Shown in pieces: positions 51,335 to 61,400 of a stretch of DNA of 64,000 nt; the first letter of the stretch is position 1; each line of letters starts with the position of its first letter. Origin of the DNA: Vibrio sp. Isolate34 (lineage in GTDB: Bacteria > Pseudomonadota > Gammaproteobacteria > Enterobacterales > Vibrionaceae); assembly GCF_022397915.1 (NCBI RefSeq), contig NZ_JAKEUO010000007.1, forward strand, positions 409-64,408, read 5' to 3'. The position numbers were made by a program, and so were the translations under genes. The notes under the pieces were generated by a model. That model worked only from the letters and a program-made list of their open reading frames with translations, was not told the DNA's origin and did no database searches.

Positions 51335-52558
51335 TTAGCCTAAAGAAGGCAGTAACCCTACTGAAATAAGGATTTGAATCGCAATGATAAATACGCCAAC
51401 ACTACCCGCTAAAAATAGCGCTTTGCTCCCACCCAAGACTTGGTAAGTCGCTTCTGTACAGTGAGATTTTACTGAGAAATCTGTGTAGCGAACTTTGTAA
51501 ACCATTACGGTAGGTAGAAGAATCGCTAGAACTGAAAGTGCAATCGCAGCATAGCCCAGCGCCATGATGAAACCTTGTGGGTAAAACAGGGCGAAGCCCA
51601 ATGGCGGTAAGAAGGTGATAACAGCGGTTTTAACGCGCTTTGCACTGCCTAGTTTTTTGCTGAGCGAGTCACCCATAAATTCGAATAGACCTAAGCTCAC
51701 GCCAATAAATGAGGTAAGAAGTGCAAGGTCAGCGAACACACCAACAATCACGCTGAGATTTGATTGATGAACGGTTTGCGAAAGCGAAACTAAAAGTGCA
51801 CCCAAACTTGTGTCTGACAGCAGTTGTTCTTGGCTTACTACGCCCAAAGTAACGCTCTGCCAGAATACGTAGATAACCAGAGGTAGCGCAGAACCAACAA
51901 TCATTACTTTGCGTAGAGAGCGAACGTCGCCATCTAGGTAACGAACGATCGATGGGATGCTGCCGTGGAAACCAAAAGAGGTGAACACAACCGGGATAGC
52001 CGCAACAATCAGACCTTGTTGTAAAGGCATGCTCAGCAAGTATTGAGAAGTGATGTTAGGCGCTAGGAAGCTCAGTACTAGAACCATAGCAATCAGCTTT
52101 AAGCCAAATAAAACACGGTTAACTTTATCGACACTGTGTGTACCAATCGTCACAACGCCTGCAACCAACAGGGTAAACAGAAGGGTCGTGATTTGGCCAT
52201 TGAGTTCAATGCCCGCGATATCGGAAATACGTTGGTTAAACTGAGCACCACCACCAGCAATGTAGGCAGCGCATAATGCGTAAAACAGAAACATGACTGC
52301 GAAGCTCGCAATCCATTTTCCTTTCGTCCCTAAAATTGTGTGAGCTAAAGTGTGTAGGGTTGCATCAGATTCTGCGAATTGGTGAAGCTCGACCATTAAT
52401 AGTGCAGTGAACGCCATTAAAGCCCACAAACCAAGCATTAAGAAAAGTGAAGTTGAAAAGCCAATACCTGCAGAAGCAAGTGGAAGAGCGAGCATGCCAG
52501 CACCAATCGTTGTGCCTGCAATGATCAAAGTACTACCAAAAACCTTTGATTTATTCAT
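51335..52558 (-). CDS. tyrP: Tyrosine-specific / aromatic amino-acid permease
   Basis: A 407-residue transporter with about 11 helices of the TyrP/Mtr/TnaB family. FGSTLIIAGTTIGAGMLALPL at the N-terminus and VFTSFGFHGSIPSIVRYLDGD in the middle are diagnostic. It imports tyrosine (perhaps other aromatic amino acids) with protons. The symbol is supported by a strong-weak TyrR box pair 126-162 bp upstream, the arrangement known from E. coli tyrP. It is monocistronic. Confidence 0.9.
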   Translation of the reverse strand: MNKSKVFGSTLIIAGTTIGAGMLALPLASAGIGFSTSLFLMLGLWALMAFTALLMVELHQFAESDATLHTLAHTILGTKGKWIASFAVMFLFYALCAAYIAGGGAQFNQRISDIAGIELNGQITTLLFTLLVAGVVTIGTHSVDKVNRVLFGLKLIAMVLVLSFLAPNITSQYLLSMPLQQGLIVAAIPVVFTSFGFHGSIPSIVRYLDGDVRSLRKVMIVGSALPLVIYVFWQSVTLGVVSQEQLLSDTSLGALLVSLSQTVHQSNLSVIVGVFADLALLTSFIGVSLGLFEFMGDSLSKKLGSAKRVKTAVITFLPPLGFALFYPQGFIMALGYAAIALSVLAILLPTVMVYKVRYTDFSVKSHCTEATYQVLGGSKALFLAGSVGVFIIAIQILISVGLLPSLG

Positions 52559-52683
52559 TGTATATAATTCTTTACGTTAGAGTGTGTTTTCATTGTAATT
52601 CTTCTAGCTTAAGAGCATAAACCCAAAGAATATCTCGATTTTGAAGTATTCTGATTGAGTTTAATTCCAAATGCAACATCTAA

Positions 52684-52720
52684 TGTAATTTAAAGTATCC
52701 ACTGTAAATATTAATTTACA
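52684..52720 (-). promoter_or_regulatory. Double TyrR box of tyrP
   Basis: TGTAAATATTAATTTACA (52703-52720) is a perfect TGTAAA-N6-TTTACA TyrR box. A weak box (TGTAATTTAAAGTATCCA, 52684-52701) lies 1 bp away on the tyrP side. Two boxes one base pair apart is the E. coli tyrP layout. Confidence 0.82.
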
Positions 52721-53005
52721 TGAATTTAAGGGTTAGGTGTTGAAAAGGGTGAAGCAAACGTTTGACCATGATCTGCTTCAAAATTTGTAGAGTAATTTGT
52801 TGTACTTGGTGTAAGGTGGCAGTACATATGTCGTTCGCGTATACCCCTTTAGCGTAAACAAGCGTTAATGATCGCGAGTAGCGTCAAGCTATAAATATGG
52901 AATGGGTAGAGTAGAGTGCGTTCATCAAAGTGACATAATATAAGTCCAAGATGGTGCACTAGTTAACAGGACATCATGTCCACACCAAGGAATAGAGGGG
53001 GCACA
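52721..53005. other. Gap between the TyrR boxes and the 42-residue protein gene
   Basis: About 285 bp. A LacI/PurR-type core CAAACGTTTG lies at 52754-52763 but matches the PurR consensus poorly outside the core. The promoter of the small gene must lie here. Nothing else is evident. Confidence 0.4.
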
Positions 53006-53134
53006 ATGAGTGACCAATCTTATAATGACGAAAGTCTTGAGTTGTTAGATGCTATGGAAATTGGCATTGATTTGTCTGACTATGAGCAGACAGTTAAACA
53101 ATTAGCAGAAGAACTGTTCAAATCTTCTAACTAG
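53006..53134 (+). CDS. 42-residue acidic protein
   Basis: A short ORF beginning MSDQSYNDESLELLDAME and ending QLAEELFKSSN, with an AGAGGGGG Shine-Dalgarno 6 nt before the ATG. The product is acidic and likely helical, without signal or membrane segment. The strong ribosome-binding site and coding-like composition support a real gene. No family is recognised. It is monocistronic; the next gene is 171 bp away. Confidence 0.68.
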   Translation: MSDQSYNDESLELLDAMEIGIDLSDYEQTVKQLAEELFKSSN

Positions 53135-53305
53135 GTTTTCCGTAGTTAAGATTTTAGAGTTCAATGTTCTCAAATTAGACAATTCTTAGACTGAGCAAAT
53201 CTCATTCGCTCACACGTCATACCAAAACTATCCTCATTAAAGTTCGCGAAGATAAACGAGTACGTTTACCATGTTACTAAGTTCTCGATACTTTAATGAG
53301 GTTCA

Positions 53306-53917
53306 ATGAACTTTCTCGCACACCTTCACATCGCTCAGCACTGTAACAGCAACTTAGCAGGTAACCTGTTAGGTGACTTCGTTAAAGGCGACCCAAATAA
53401 ATTCTATTCGGACTCACTTTCTGATGGTATTAGACTTCATCGATTTGTCGATAGCTATACTGACCGTCATGATGTGTCTCGCTCTGCAAAATCTCTCTTT
53501 TCAGATCAAACAAAACGCTTTGCGCCTATTGCACTCGATGTATTTTGGGACCACTGCTTAGCTAATCATTGGGCTCAGTTCTCGACACAATCACTTGAGC
53601 ATTTTTGCTCCGACAGCCATCAGCAGATCTTTGAACACCAAGAGCCACATTGGCCTGAGCACTTCATTTCTGTTCACCAGAAAATGGCTGAGCAGAGGTG
53701 GTTAGAGAGTTATCAAGAGATGTCATCCATAGAAATGGTATTGCAACGAATGGCCTTAAGACGGCCAAAGCTTGGGATGCTTAAATCTTGTTATAACGAC
53801 CTCGAACGTCACTATGATACGTTGCAGTGTCACTTTAATGAGCTGTATCCGAGTGTTTTAGAAGAAGCAAACCAATTTAATGCACTTCAATTGAAGAAAA
53901 ATCAAAAGGAAAGGTAA
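53306..53917 (+). CDS. acpH: Acyl-carrier-protein phosphodiesterase
   Basis: A 203-residue protein that removes 4'-phosphopantetheine from ACP. MNFLAHLHIAQ, NLLGDFVKG, GIRLHRFVDSYTDRH and ALDVFWDHCLANHW carry the His/Asp residues of the HD-like AcpH family. It aligns over its whole length with E. coli AcpH (193 aa). It is followed after 57 bp by rhlE. Confidence 0.93.
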   Translation: MNFLAHLHIAQHCNSNLAGNLLGDFVKGDPNKFYSDSLSDGIRLHRFVDSYTDRHDVSRSAKSLFSDQTKRFAPIALDVFWDHCLANHWAQFSTQSLEHFCSDSHQQIFEHQEPHWPEHFISVHQKMAEQRWLESYQEMSSIEMVLQRMALRRPKLGMLKSCYNDLERHYDTLQCHFNELYPSVLEEANQFNALQLKKNQKER

Positions 53918-53974
53918 ACAGCGTAATGCAGGTTTGCTACAATCCGCGCCTATTTAATCTTTGAGCATCATACT

Positions 53975-55246
53975 ATGTCTGAATCTACTAAATCTTTTAA
54001 CCAACTAGGATTGTCTGAGCACCTTCTTGCTACGCTATCAGAGCTTAACTTTACGGCTCCAACCAGTGTTCAAGAACAAGCGATTCCATTGGTATTAGAA
54101 GGCAAAGACGTACTGGCTGGTGCTCAAACGGGTACGGGTAAAACGGCTGCGTTCGGTTTACCGATTATCCAAAGGTTAATCGAAACGAAAGACAACGTGA
54201 TTCCAAACCCTAAGTTAGTTCGTGCATTGGTATTAGTACCAACACGTGAACTGGCACAGCAGGTGTTCGACAACCTCACTAGCTACGCGAAGGGCACTGA
54301 CATTAAAGTGGTTGTAGCGTACGGCGGTGTGAGCATGAAGGTTCAAACCGACAAATTACGTGGTGGTGCAGATATCTTAGTCGCGACACCTGGCCGTTTG
54401 ATTGACCACATGTTCACTAAGAACATCATGTTAAGCCAAACAGAAGTGTTGGTATTGGACGAAGCTGACCGCATGTTGGACATGGGCTTCATGCCAGACA
54501 TCAAACGCATTCTTTCGCGTATGAATGAAGTTCGCCAAACCTTGTTCTTCTCGGCAACGTTCGATACCAAAATCAAAGCGATTGCGTACCGCATGATGAA
54601 GTCGCCAAGTGAAATTCAAGTGACGCCGAAAAACAGCACGGCTGACACTGTGACTCAGATGGTTTATCCGGTTGATAAATCGCGTAAGAGTGAACTGTTG
54701 GCTTACTTGATTGGTTCAAAGAACTGGCAACAAGTGTTGGTATTCACTAAAACTAAGCAAGGTACCGATGCGCTAGTAAAAGAGCTTAAATTAGACGGCA
54801 TCAAAGCGGCTTCAATCAATGGTGATAAGAGCCAAGGTGCGCGCCAAAAAGCACTGGATGATTTCAAATCAGGTAAGGTGCGAGCGTTGATTGCAACAGA
54901 CGTTGCAGCGCGTGGTATTGATATTCAGCAGCTGGAACAAGTTGTGAACTACGATATGCCATTTAAAGCAGAAGACTACGTTCACCGTATTGGTCGCACT
55001 GGTCGTGCTGGTAACAGCGGTCTTGCTATTTCATTGATGAGCCAAGACGAAGCTTACCTATTGGGTGACATTGAACGACTACTGGATACGCGCCTGCCTC
55101 AAGAGTGGTTAGAGGGCTTTGAACCTAGCCTTGAAAAAGACCTTGCACCTGATCGCAGTGGTCGTAGCAAGAGTCGTTCGTCAGAAAAACGTAAGATGAA
55201 AGCCAAGCTTAAGATTCACCAAAACCGTGGTAAAGCTCGTCGTTAA
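53975..55246 (+). CDS. rhlE: DEAD-box ATP-dependent RNA helicase, RhlE-type
   Basis: A 423-residue helicase. Q-motif F-x17-GF-like start (FNQLGLSEHLL), motif I AQTGTGKT, motif II VLDEADRMLDMGF, motif III FFSATF, motif V ATDVAARGID, and motif VI HRIGRTGRAG are all present. A basic C-terminal tail (RSGRSKSRSSEKRKMKAKLK) probably binds RNA. RhlE helps ribosome assembly and RNA decay. A strong terminator follows. Confidence 0.93.
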   Translation: MSESTKSFNQLGLSEHLLATLSELNFTAPTSVQEQAIPLVLEGKDVLAGAQTGTGKTAAFGLPIIQRLIETKDNVIPNPKLVRALVLVPTRELAQQVFDNLTSYAKGTDIKVVVAYGGVSMKVQTDKLRGGADILVATPGRLIDHMFTKNIMLSQTEVLVLDEADRMLDMGFMPDIKRILSRMNEVRQTLFFSATFDTKIKAIAYRMMKSPSEIQVTPKNSTADTVTQMVYPVDKSRKSELLAYLIGSKNWQQVLVFTKTKQGTDALVKELKLDGIKAASINGDKSQGARQKALDDFKSGKVRALIATDVAARGIDIQQLEQVVNYDMPFKAEDYVHRIGRTGRAGNSGLAISLMSQDEAYLLGDIERLLDTRLPQEWLEGFEPSLEKDLAPDRSGRSKSRSSEKRKMKAKLKIHQNRGKARR

Positions 55247-55282
55247 TCGGGCAGATTAAAGATCTACAATACATAAGATACT

Positions 55283-55323
55283 AAAAAGCGCCGTTACAGT
55301 TGATTCTGTAACTGCGCTTTTTT
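55283..55323 (+). terminator. Terminator of rhlE
   Basis: AAAAGCGCCGTTACAG / CTGTAACTGCGCTTTT with one mismatch and a 6-nt loop, followed by TT. A-runs on the left also suit the convergent TetR gene. Confidence 0.85.
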
Positions 55324-55368
55324 ATATCAAGTAAATTAATTTACGGGAAGGGCAAACAAAGCATTGGA

Positions 55369-56109
55369 TTAATGATGTTCTTGATTACACTTCCACACAC
55401 AAGGTACATCGTAAATCAGTTCTTCTAGGCTAATCGGATTAAGTACCCACTCTTCATTAATATTGAACTTGCTGACCATCTGCGTGTTGAAAAGCTGCCA
55501 ATGCTTAAGTAGGGCATCTTCGGGTGAGGTGACCATATCGCCTTCATTCCAAGTGCTTTCCATGAAGGGAGTGAGGCATACTGCGCCGTTTGCATACATG
55601 ATCATTTGCCATTTAACTTCGTAAATGTTGATCATTTTGTCTGGGTTGGCTGCATTGTACTCTGCGGCAAGGCCTTTAATCTCTTTCTCAACATCACCAA
55701 CGTTGTCGATGAAATAATCAACCAAGTTATCTTCTTGACGAACAGAATCCGAAATCAGCTGCATTGGCCTACGTGAGTGAATCATGTTGGTGAACAGACG
55801 CATACTAAATAAATAGATAGAAACGTTTGGTGCAATGTTTTTTGGTAACTCTTCCATAATCTTACTGATGTAAGACTGAAAATAATCGTGCAAACAATCA
55901 CTTATCGCATGCCAAATCTTTTCTTTGCTACCAAAGTGGTGGCGGATAAGGCTATGTGATACACCTGCCTTTTCACTGATGTTTCGCAGTGATACACGGT
56001 CGTAACCAAAGTCACAAAACATGTCTGCGGCAACACTCATGATCAAAAACCGCGTCTCTTCGGCGTCTTTTGCACTTCTTCTACCTTGTTTCTTTTCGGT
56101 CATCTTCAT
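55369..56109 (-). CDS. TetR-family repressor of the adjacent efflux operon
   Basis: About 246 residues (starts possible at 56118, 56109 or 56103). An N-terminal TetR helix-turn-helix (AADMFCDFGYDRVSLRNISEKAGVSHSLIRHHFGSKEKIW, with recognition helix SHSLIRHHFG) is followed by a helical ligand domain. It is divergent from a two-adaptor RND operon, and an inverted repeat (CACAGGTGG...CCACCTGTG) lies in the gap. It is probably the local repressor. The ligand is unknown. Confidence 0.88.
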   Translation of the reverse strand: MKMTEKKQGRRSAKDAEETRFLIMSVAADMFCDFGYDRVSLRNISEKAGVSHSLIRHHFGSKEKIWHAISDCLHDYFQSYISKIMEELPKNIAPNVSIYLFSMRLFTNMIHSRRPMQLISDSVRQEDNLVDYFIDNVGDVEKEIKGLAAEYNAANPDKMINIYEVKWQMIMYANGAVCLTPFMESTWNEGDMVTSPEDALLKHWQLFNTQMVSKFNINEEWVLNPISLEELIYDVPCVWKCNQEHH

Positions 56110-56168
56110 TTCACACAATTACCTGATTACCACATTCTACACTGTTTTTACTGAAATAAAAAATACTG

Positions 56169-56226
56169 CACAGGTGGAAAGTAAAGCTTGTGGAATCTAG
56201 AATTTTGAATATACTGCCCACCTGTG
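56169..56226. promoter_or_regulatory. Candidate TetR operator arms CACAGGTGG / CCACCTGTG
   Basis: Perfect 9-bp inverted repeats at 56169-56177 and 56218-56226. Each is preceded by a direct ATACTGC (56163 and 56211), 48 bp apart. They lie in the 141-bp gap between the TetR gene and the efflux operon. Confidence 0.6.
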
Positions 56227-56259
56227 TAATAAATCATAATAATTAAATGGAGAGACTTC

Positions 56260-57348
56260 ATGCAGTCCAATTTGTCTATCAATGCCATATCGAGTAAGCG
56301 CATGGGAGTTGTTATTACAGCACTATTACTCGCAGGTTCTTTGACCGGATGTAATAAGGTTCAGTCAGAAGAAACCGTTCAAGTTGTTAAGCCAGTAAAG
56401 CTGTTTGAGATCCCTCAACAGACAGATATTGAGCTTGATAGTTTTATCGCAAAAGTGGATGCGACCGACCGTGCTGCGCTTTCTTTCAATGTGGGTGGAG
56501 ATATTGAAACTTTATCTGTTCGCATGGGACAAGAAGTGAAGAAAGGACAGGTACTCGCCGTGTTAGATTCGACGGATTACCGTATTGCCGTTGATGCAGC
56601 ACAAGCAAAATTTGATCTGGCGAACAGCCAATACAAGCAAGCGTCTGAGTTGTACTCGAAGAAGCTTGTGAGCACGGATTACTACGACCAAGCCGTAAAC
56701 ACCTTTACTGCCGCTGAAGTTGAGTTGGACCAAGCAAAAACAAACCTTGGTTACACCACATTAGTTGCTCCATTCGATGGCGTGGTATCGATGGTGTTTG
56801 GTAAGCAATATCAATTGTTCGCAGAAAAGCAGCCGGTACTTAACATTTTGAATCACAGCGAAATGGATGTGACTTTCTCTATTCCGGTATCAAAGCTTGA
56901 AGATCGTTCAATTCAAGACCTAACAAGCTCAAACATGTGGGTTGTGATGGATAGCCACCGCGGCATTCGTATCCCAACGCGCTTCAAAGAGATCTCAACG
57001 CAACCAGACGAAGACACCAACAGCTATCAAGCGGTTGTGTCTATCGAAAAGCCTGAAGACATCAATCTGCTTTCTGGCATGACAGCGCAAGTAGAAGTTC
57101 AGAAAAACAGATCGGACTACGGCATCGGTATTGTTGATTCTGCTTGGTTAAGCAAAGAGGCAGATCATGGTGAACTGTGGCGCTACAACCCAGAGTCGCA
57201 ATTGATTTCTAAAGTACAAGTTACCCTTGATGAACAAGGCAAGGTGATTGACGGCCTGTCTTCTGGCGACCTAATCGTAGAAGCAGGTGTAGATGTGTTA
57301 TCAGATGGACAGCAAGTAAAAGCTTGGTTACGTGAGGGCGGTATTTAA
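56260..57348 (+). CDS. RND efflux periplasmic adaptor (MFP) 1, lipoprotein
   Basis: A 362-residue adaptor with a lipobox LTGC (Cys31). It has a barrel-sandwich half-motif (ALSFNVGGDIETLSVRMGQEVKKGQVLAVLDSTDY, the two halves flanking the hairpin), a helical hairpin (about 100-150) and a beta-barrel domain (TLVAPFDGVVSMV). It links the RND pump to the outer-membrane channel. The stop overlaps the next start as TAATG. It is the first gene of a three-gene operon without an outer-membrane channel gene. The two-adaptor layout resembles V. cholerae vexIJK and V. parahaemolyticus vmeTUV; orthology is not tested. Confidence 0.9.
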   Translation: MQSNLSINAISSKRMGVVITALLLAGSLTGCNKVQSEETVQVVKPVKLFEIPQQTDIELDSFIAKVDATDRAALSFNVGGDIETLSVRMGQEVKKGQVLAVLDSTDYRIAVDAAQAKFDLANSQYKQASELYSKKLVSTDYYDQAVNTFTAAEVELDQAKTNLGYTTLVAPFDGVVSMVFGKQYQLFAEKQPVLNILNHSEMDVTFSIPVSKLEDRSIQDLTSSNMWVVMDSHRGIRIPTRFKEISTQPDEDTNSYQAVVSIEKPEDINLLSGMTAQVEVQKNRSDYGIGIVDSAWLSKEADHGELWRYNPESQLISKVQVTLDEQGKVIDGLSSGDLIVEAGVDVLSDGQQVKAWLREGGI

Positions 57349-58403
57349 TGAACCTTTCCAAATTATCAGTTGTGGTTGCATCTGCATTATTACTTCAAGC
57401 TTGTAATAACGAAACAGACCACCGTGAGCAGCCTTCACTTTTGGTTTCAACTTTTGAAGTTGGCGCACCACTTACTGATCAATTCAGAAGTTTTAACGGA
57501 CAGGTGATGCCTGCAGAACTGACACCGTTGGCATTTAAGCTAGCCGGTGAAGTTCAGCAAGTATTGGTTGAGGCGGGTGACAAGGTCGAAAAAGGCCAGC
57601 TACTGGCGACCCTAGACAACGCAACATACAAACAAGACTTAACGGATGCTCAATCTCAGTTTGAATTGGCGAGCAAGCAACTGTCTCGCGGTACTGAGAT
57701 GTTTGGCAGCAAGATGTTATCGCAATCTGAACACGACCAACTAACCGCTAACTACAAGCTGGCATCGGCTAATTTGGCTGCGGCACAACGCAAGCTGAGT
57801 TACACAGAGCTGCTAGCACCATTTTCAGGCACGGTTTCAACCGTTGATAAGCAGCGTTTTGAAAACACGACACCGGGTGAAACGCTTCTTAGTTTGTATC
57901 AGAACGATAAGGTTTACGTACGAATCCAAGTATCCGATTCGATCTTAGCGTCGATCAGCCCTGACATGCGTTCAAGTAGCTACCGTCCTGAGGCGACCTT
58001 TGGTGGTCACTCTGGAGAATATCCTCTGACGTACCTAGAGCACACCAGTGAACTGCACCCTCAATCACGTACATACGAGTTTTGGATGCAGATGCAACAA
58101 CCTGAAAGTGAAATTCTGCCGGGTACGAGCGTTACGGTCAATGTCGACATGGCGAAAGCAGGCCTAAGTGATGTTCAAGGCTACCAGTTACCAATGACGA
58201 CACTACAAGCCGGCGCTGAAGCGAACCAATTTTACGTGTGGAAAATGGAAGACGGCCAAGCATTCAAAAACGAAGTGGAAGTCGACAAGATCAGCGGCCA
58301 AGGCGCACTTATCGCTCATGGTGTTGAGCAAGGTGAGCTACTCGTAAATTCGAATCTAAGAAAACTCCGTGACGGAATCCAATTGTCAGGAAAAGCAGAA
58401 TGA
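57348..58403 (+). CDS. RND efflux periplasmic adaptor (MFP) 2, lipoprotein
   Basis: A 351-residue adaptor with lipobox LQAC (Cys19). It has the same domain order as its neighbour: a barrel-sandwich half (AGEVQQVLVEAGDKVEKGQLLATLDN), a helical hairpin (about 80-135) and YTELLAPFSGTVSTVD. The two adaptors are diverged paralogues, suggesting a hetero-oligomeric adaptor ring as described for two-adaptor pumps such as TriABC. It overlaps the pump gene as ATGA (58400-58403). Confidence 0.9.
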   Translation: MNLSKLSVVVASALLLQACNNETDHREQPSLLVSTFEVGAPLTDQFRSFNGQVMPAELTPLAFKLAGEVQQVLVEAGDKVEKGQLLATLDNATYKQDLTDAQSQFELASKQLSRGTEMFGSKMLSQSEHDQLTANYKLASANLAAAQRKLSYTELLAPFSGTVSTVDKQRFENTTPGETLLSLYQNDKVYVRIQVSDSILASISPDMRSSSYRPEATFGGHSGEYPLTYLEHTSELHPQSRTYEFWMQMQQPESEILPGTSVTVNVDMAKAGLSDVQGYQLPMTTLQAGAEANQFYVWKMEDGQAFKNEVEVDKISGQGALIAHGVEQGELLVNSNLRKLRDGIQLSGKAE

Positions 58404-61400
58404 ACATCGCAGAATATTCAATAAAGAACAAAGTAATCAGCTGGCTGTTTCTAGTCATTTTGGCCATTGGCGGTGTGACGTCTTTTGGTAATCTATCCCG
58501 TTTAGAAGACCCAGCTTTTACCATTAAAGATGCAATGATTATTTCAACTTACCCTGGCGCTACGTCTATGGAAGTTGAAGAAGAACTGACTTACCCGCTT
58601 GAAAAAGAGATAAGACAGCTCCCTTACATTGATAAGATCACATCGACCTCATCGAATGGTATGTCTCAAATTATGGTCAGCATGAAGATGGACTACGGTC
58701 CGGACGAGCTACCACAAATCTGGGATGAAATGCGCCGAAAGATCAATGATCTACAGCCAACACTGCCAAGTGGTGTGAACTCCGTTCAGATCATTGATGA
58801 CTTTGGTGATGTATTCGGTGTGATGATCATGTTGACCGGTGACGGTTACGATTATGTTGAGCTGAAACAGTACGCAGATTACCTCACGCGTGAAATCGAA
58901 CTGGTCGACGGTGTCGGTAAAGTAAGTATTGCAGGGGATCAACAAGAACAACTGTTTGTTGAGATGTCACTGGAACGTTTAGCCGCATTGAACCTAGATA
59001 TGTCGACGGTAACGTCACTGTTAGCGCAACAAAACAGTGTGGTATCGGCAGGCGAGGTGATGTTGAATGGCCAAAGCTTAACGATCAAACCTAACGGCAC
59101 GCTGAGCACAGTTGAAGAGCTAGAAAACCTGATCATTCATGGTCGTGATACGGGTAACCTGATTCGCTTGAAAGATGTCGCTGAGGTCACTCGTGGTATC
59201 CAAGAAAAACCGGGTAATGTATTAACTTACAACGGCCAACCAGCAATCAACTTAGGTATTGCGTTCTCTTCAGGCGTAAACGTCGTTGAGATTGGTAATG
59301 CGCTAGATGCAGAGCTAGACCGATTAGAAAGCATTAAACCTGCCGGTGTAGAGCTGAACTACTTCTACAACCAAGCGCAAGAAGTAGATAAATCAGTGGC
59401 TGACTTCCTAATCAGCCTAGTAGAAGCCGTAGCTATCGTTATCATCGTACTGCTTTTTGCAATGGGCTTACGTAGTGGTTTGATCATTGGTTTAGTACTG
59501 CTACTGACCGTATTTGGTACGTTCATTCTTATGGACTACAACGATGTCGAACTGCACCGTATCTCGCTGGGTGCCTTGATCATCGCACTCGGTATGCTGG
59601 TGGATAACGCGATTGTTGTCGTTGAAGGTATTTTGGTTGGCTTGAAGAAAGGTAAGACCAAGCTTCAAGCTGCAAAAGACATCGTGACACAAACACAATG
59701 GCCACTATTGGGCGCGACCATTATTGCGATTACCGCTTTTGCACCTATCGGATTATCGAAAGATGCAACGGGCGAGTTCATGGGTTCATTGTTCTGGGTA
59801 CTGTGTTTCTCGTTGTTCTTGAGTTGGGTAACGGCGCTAACACTAACGCCATTCCTTGCTGAGATGTTGCTTAAAGAAGAAGACAAAGTCGATGAGAACG
59901 AAGACCCATACAAAGGTATTCTGTTCGTTTTATTCGGTGCGTCTCTGAAATTTGCACTGCGCTTCCGATGGTTAACCGTAGTGAGCATGGTTGCTCTGCT
60001 GGCTGCATCAATTGTTGGTTTCGGTATGGTGAAGCAACAGTTCTTCCCACCATCAAACACGCCAATGTTTTACGTCGACATGTGGATGCCAGAAGGTACC
60101 GATGTTCGTGAAACCATCAAGCAAACAGAAAAAGTTGAAAGCTACATTCGCCAACAAGACAACGTAGAGTTTGTTACGACAACGGTTGGGCAGGGCATGC
60201 AACGTTTCGCTCTGACATACCAACCAGAGAAAAGCTACGAAGCGTACGCTCAGTTACAAGTAAGAACGACTGACCGTGACACTATGTTTCAGGCGTTAGA
60301 GGCACTCGATAGAGACTTAGCGAATGAATTCGAACAACCGACGTTCCAATTCAAGCTAATTGAGTTTGGTCCATCACCAGCATCTAAAATCGAAGCGCGT
60401 ATAAGCGGCGCTGATCCACAAACACTTCGTAATATCGCGGTACAAGTGGAAGACATCTTGTTAGCTGACCCGGGTTCTCGAAACGTTCGTCACGATTGGC
60501 GTGAACGTACTAAAGAGCTGGTACCGCTGTTCAACGAATCTAAGGCTCGTCGCCTAGGCATTTCAAAGACGGATTTGTCTGAGACGTTACAGATGGCGTT
60601 TGGTGGTTACAATATCGGTCTACTGCGTGATGGTACTCATATGTTACCTATCGTGGCACGTTTGCCGGAAGAAGAGCGTTTTGATTTCGAATCGCTAAAC
60701 AATGTGAAGATTTGGAGCCCGTCACTACAAACCTACATTCCAGTCGAACAAGTGATTGATGGTGTAGAGCTTCAATGGTCTGAACCACTGATTCAGCGTC
60801 GCGATAGAAAACGCACGCTAACGGTATTGGCTGACCATGATGTACTGGGTGATGAAACACCAGCAAGTTTGTTTGCTCGTGTGAAACCAAAGGTTGAAGC
60901 ATTAGATTTGCCAGAAGGCTACAGCATAAGCTGGGGCGGTGAGTATGAAAGCTCTAAAGATGCACAAGAGTCTCTGTTTGGTTCATTGCCAATGGGCTAC
61001 TTGTTGATGTTTATCATCACTATGCTTCTGTTTAACTCGGTTCGTAAGCCCCTTGTGATCTGGTTTACGGTTCCACTGTCTATCATTGGTGTTTCAATTG
61101 GTCTGTTAGGTACCAATATGCCATTCAGCTTTACGGCGTTCCTTGGCTTATTGAGTCTAAGCGGCATGATTCTGAAGAACGGTATCGTACTGCTTGACCA
61201 GATCAACAGTGAGCTTGCGACAGGTAAAGACCCATATTTAGCGGTTGTCGACAGCGCGATTAGTCGTGTACGACCGGTATCTATGGCAGCACTAACGACT
61301 ATCTTGGGTATGATTCCCTTGGTATTCGATGCATTTTTCGGCTCGATGGCGATTACCATCATGGCAGGCTTAGGCTTTGCTACAGTACTAACACTAATAG

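Noticed and set aside
52754..52763. PurR box upstream of tyrP
   Set aside because: Only the CAAACGTTTG core matches; the flanks do not, and the nearby double TyrR box explains tyrP control better.
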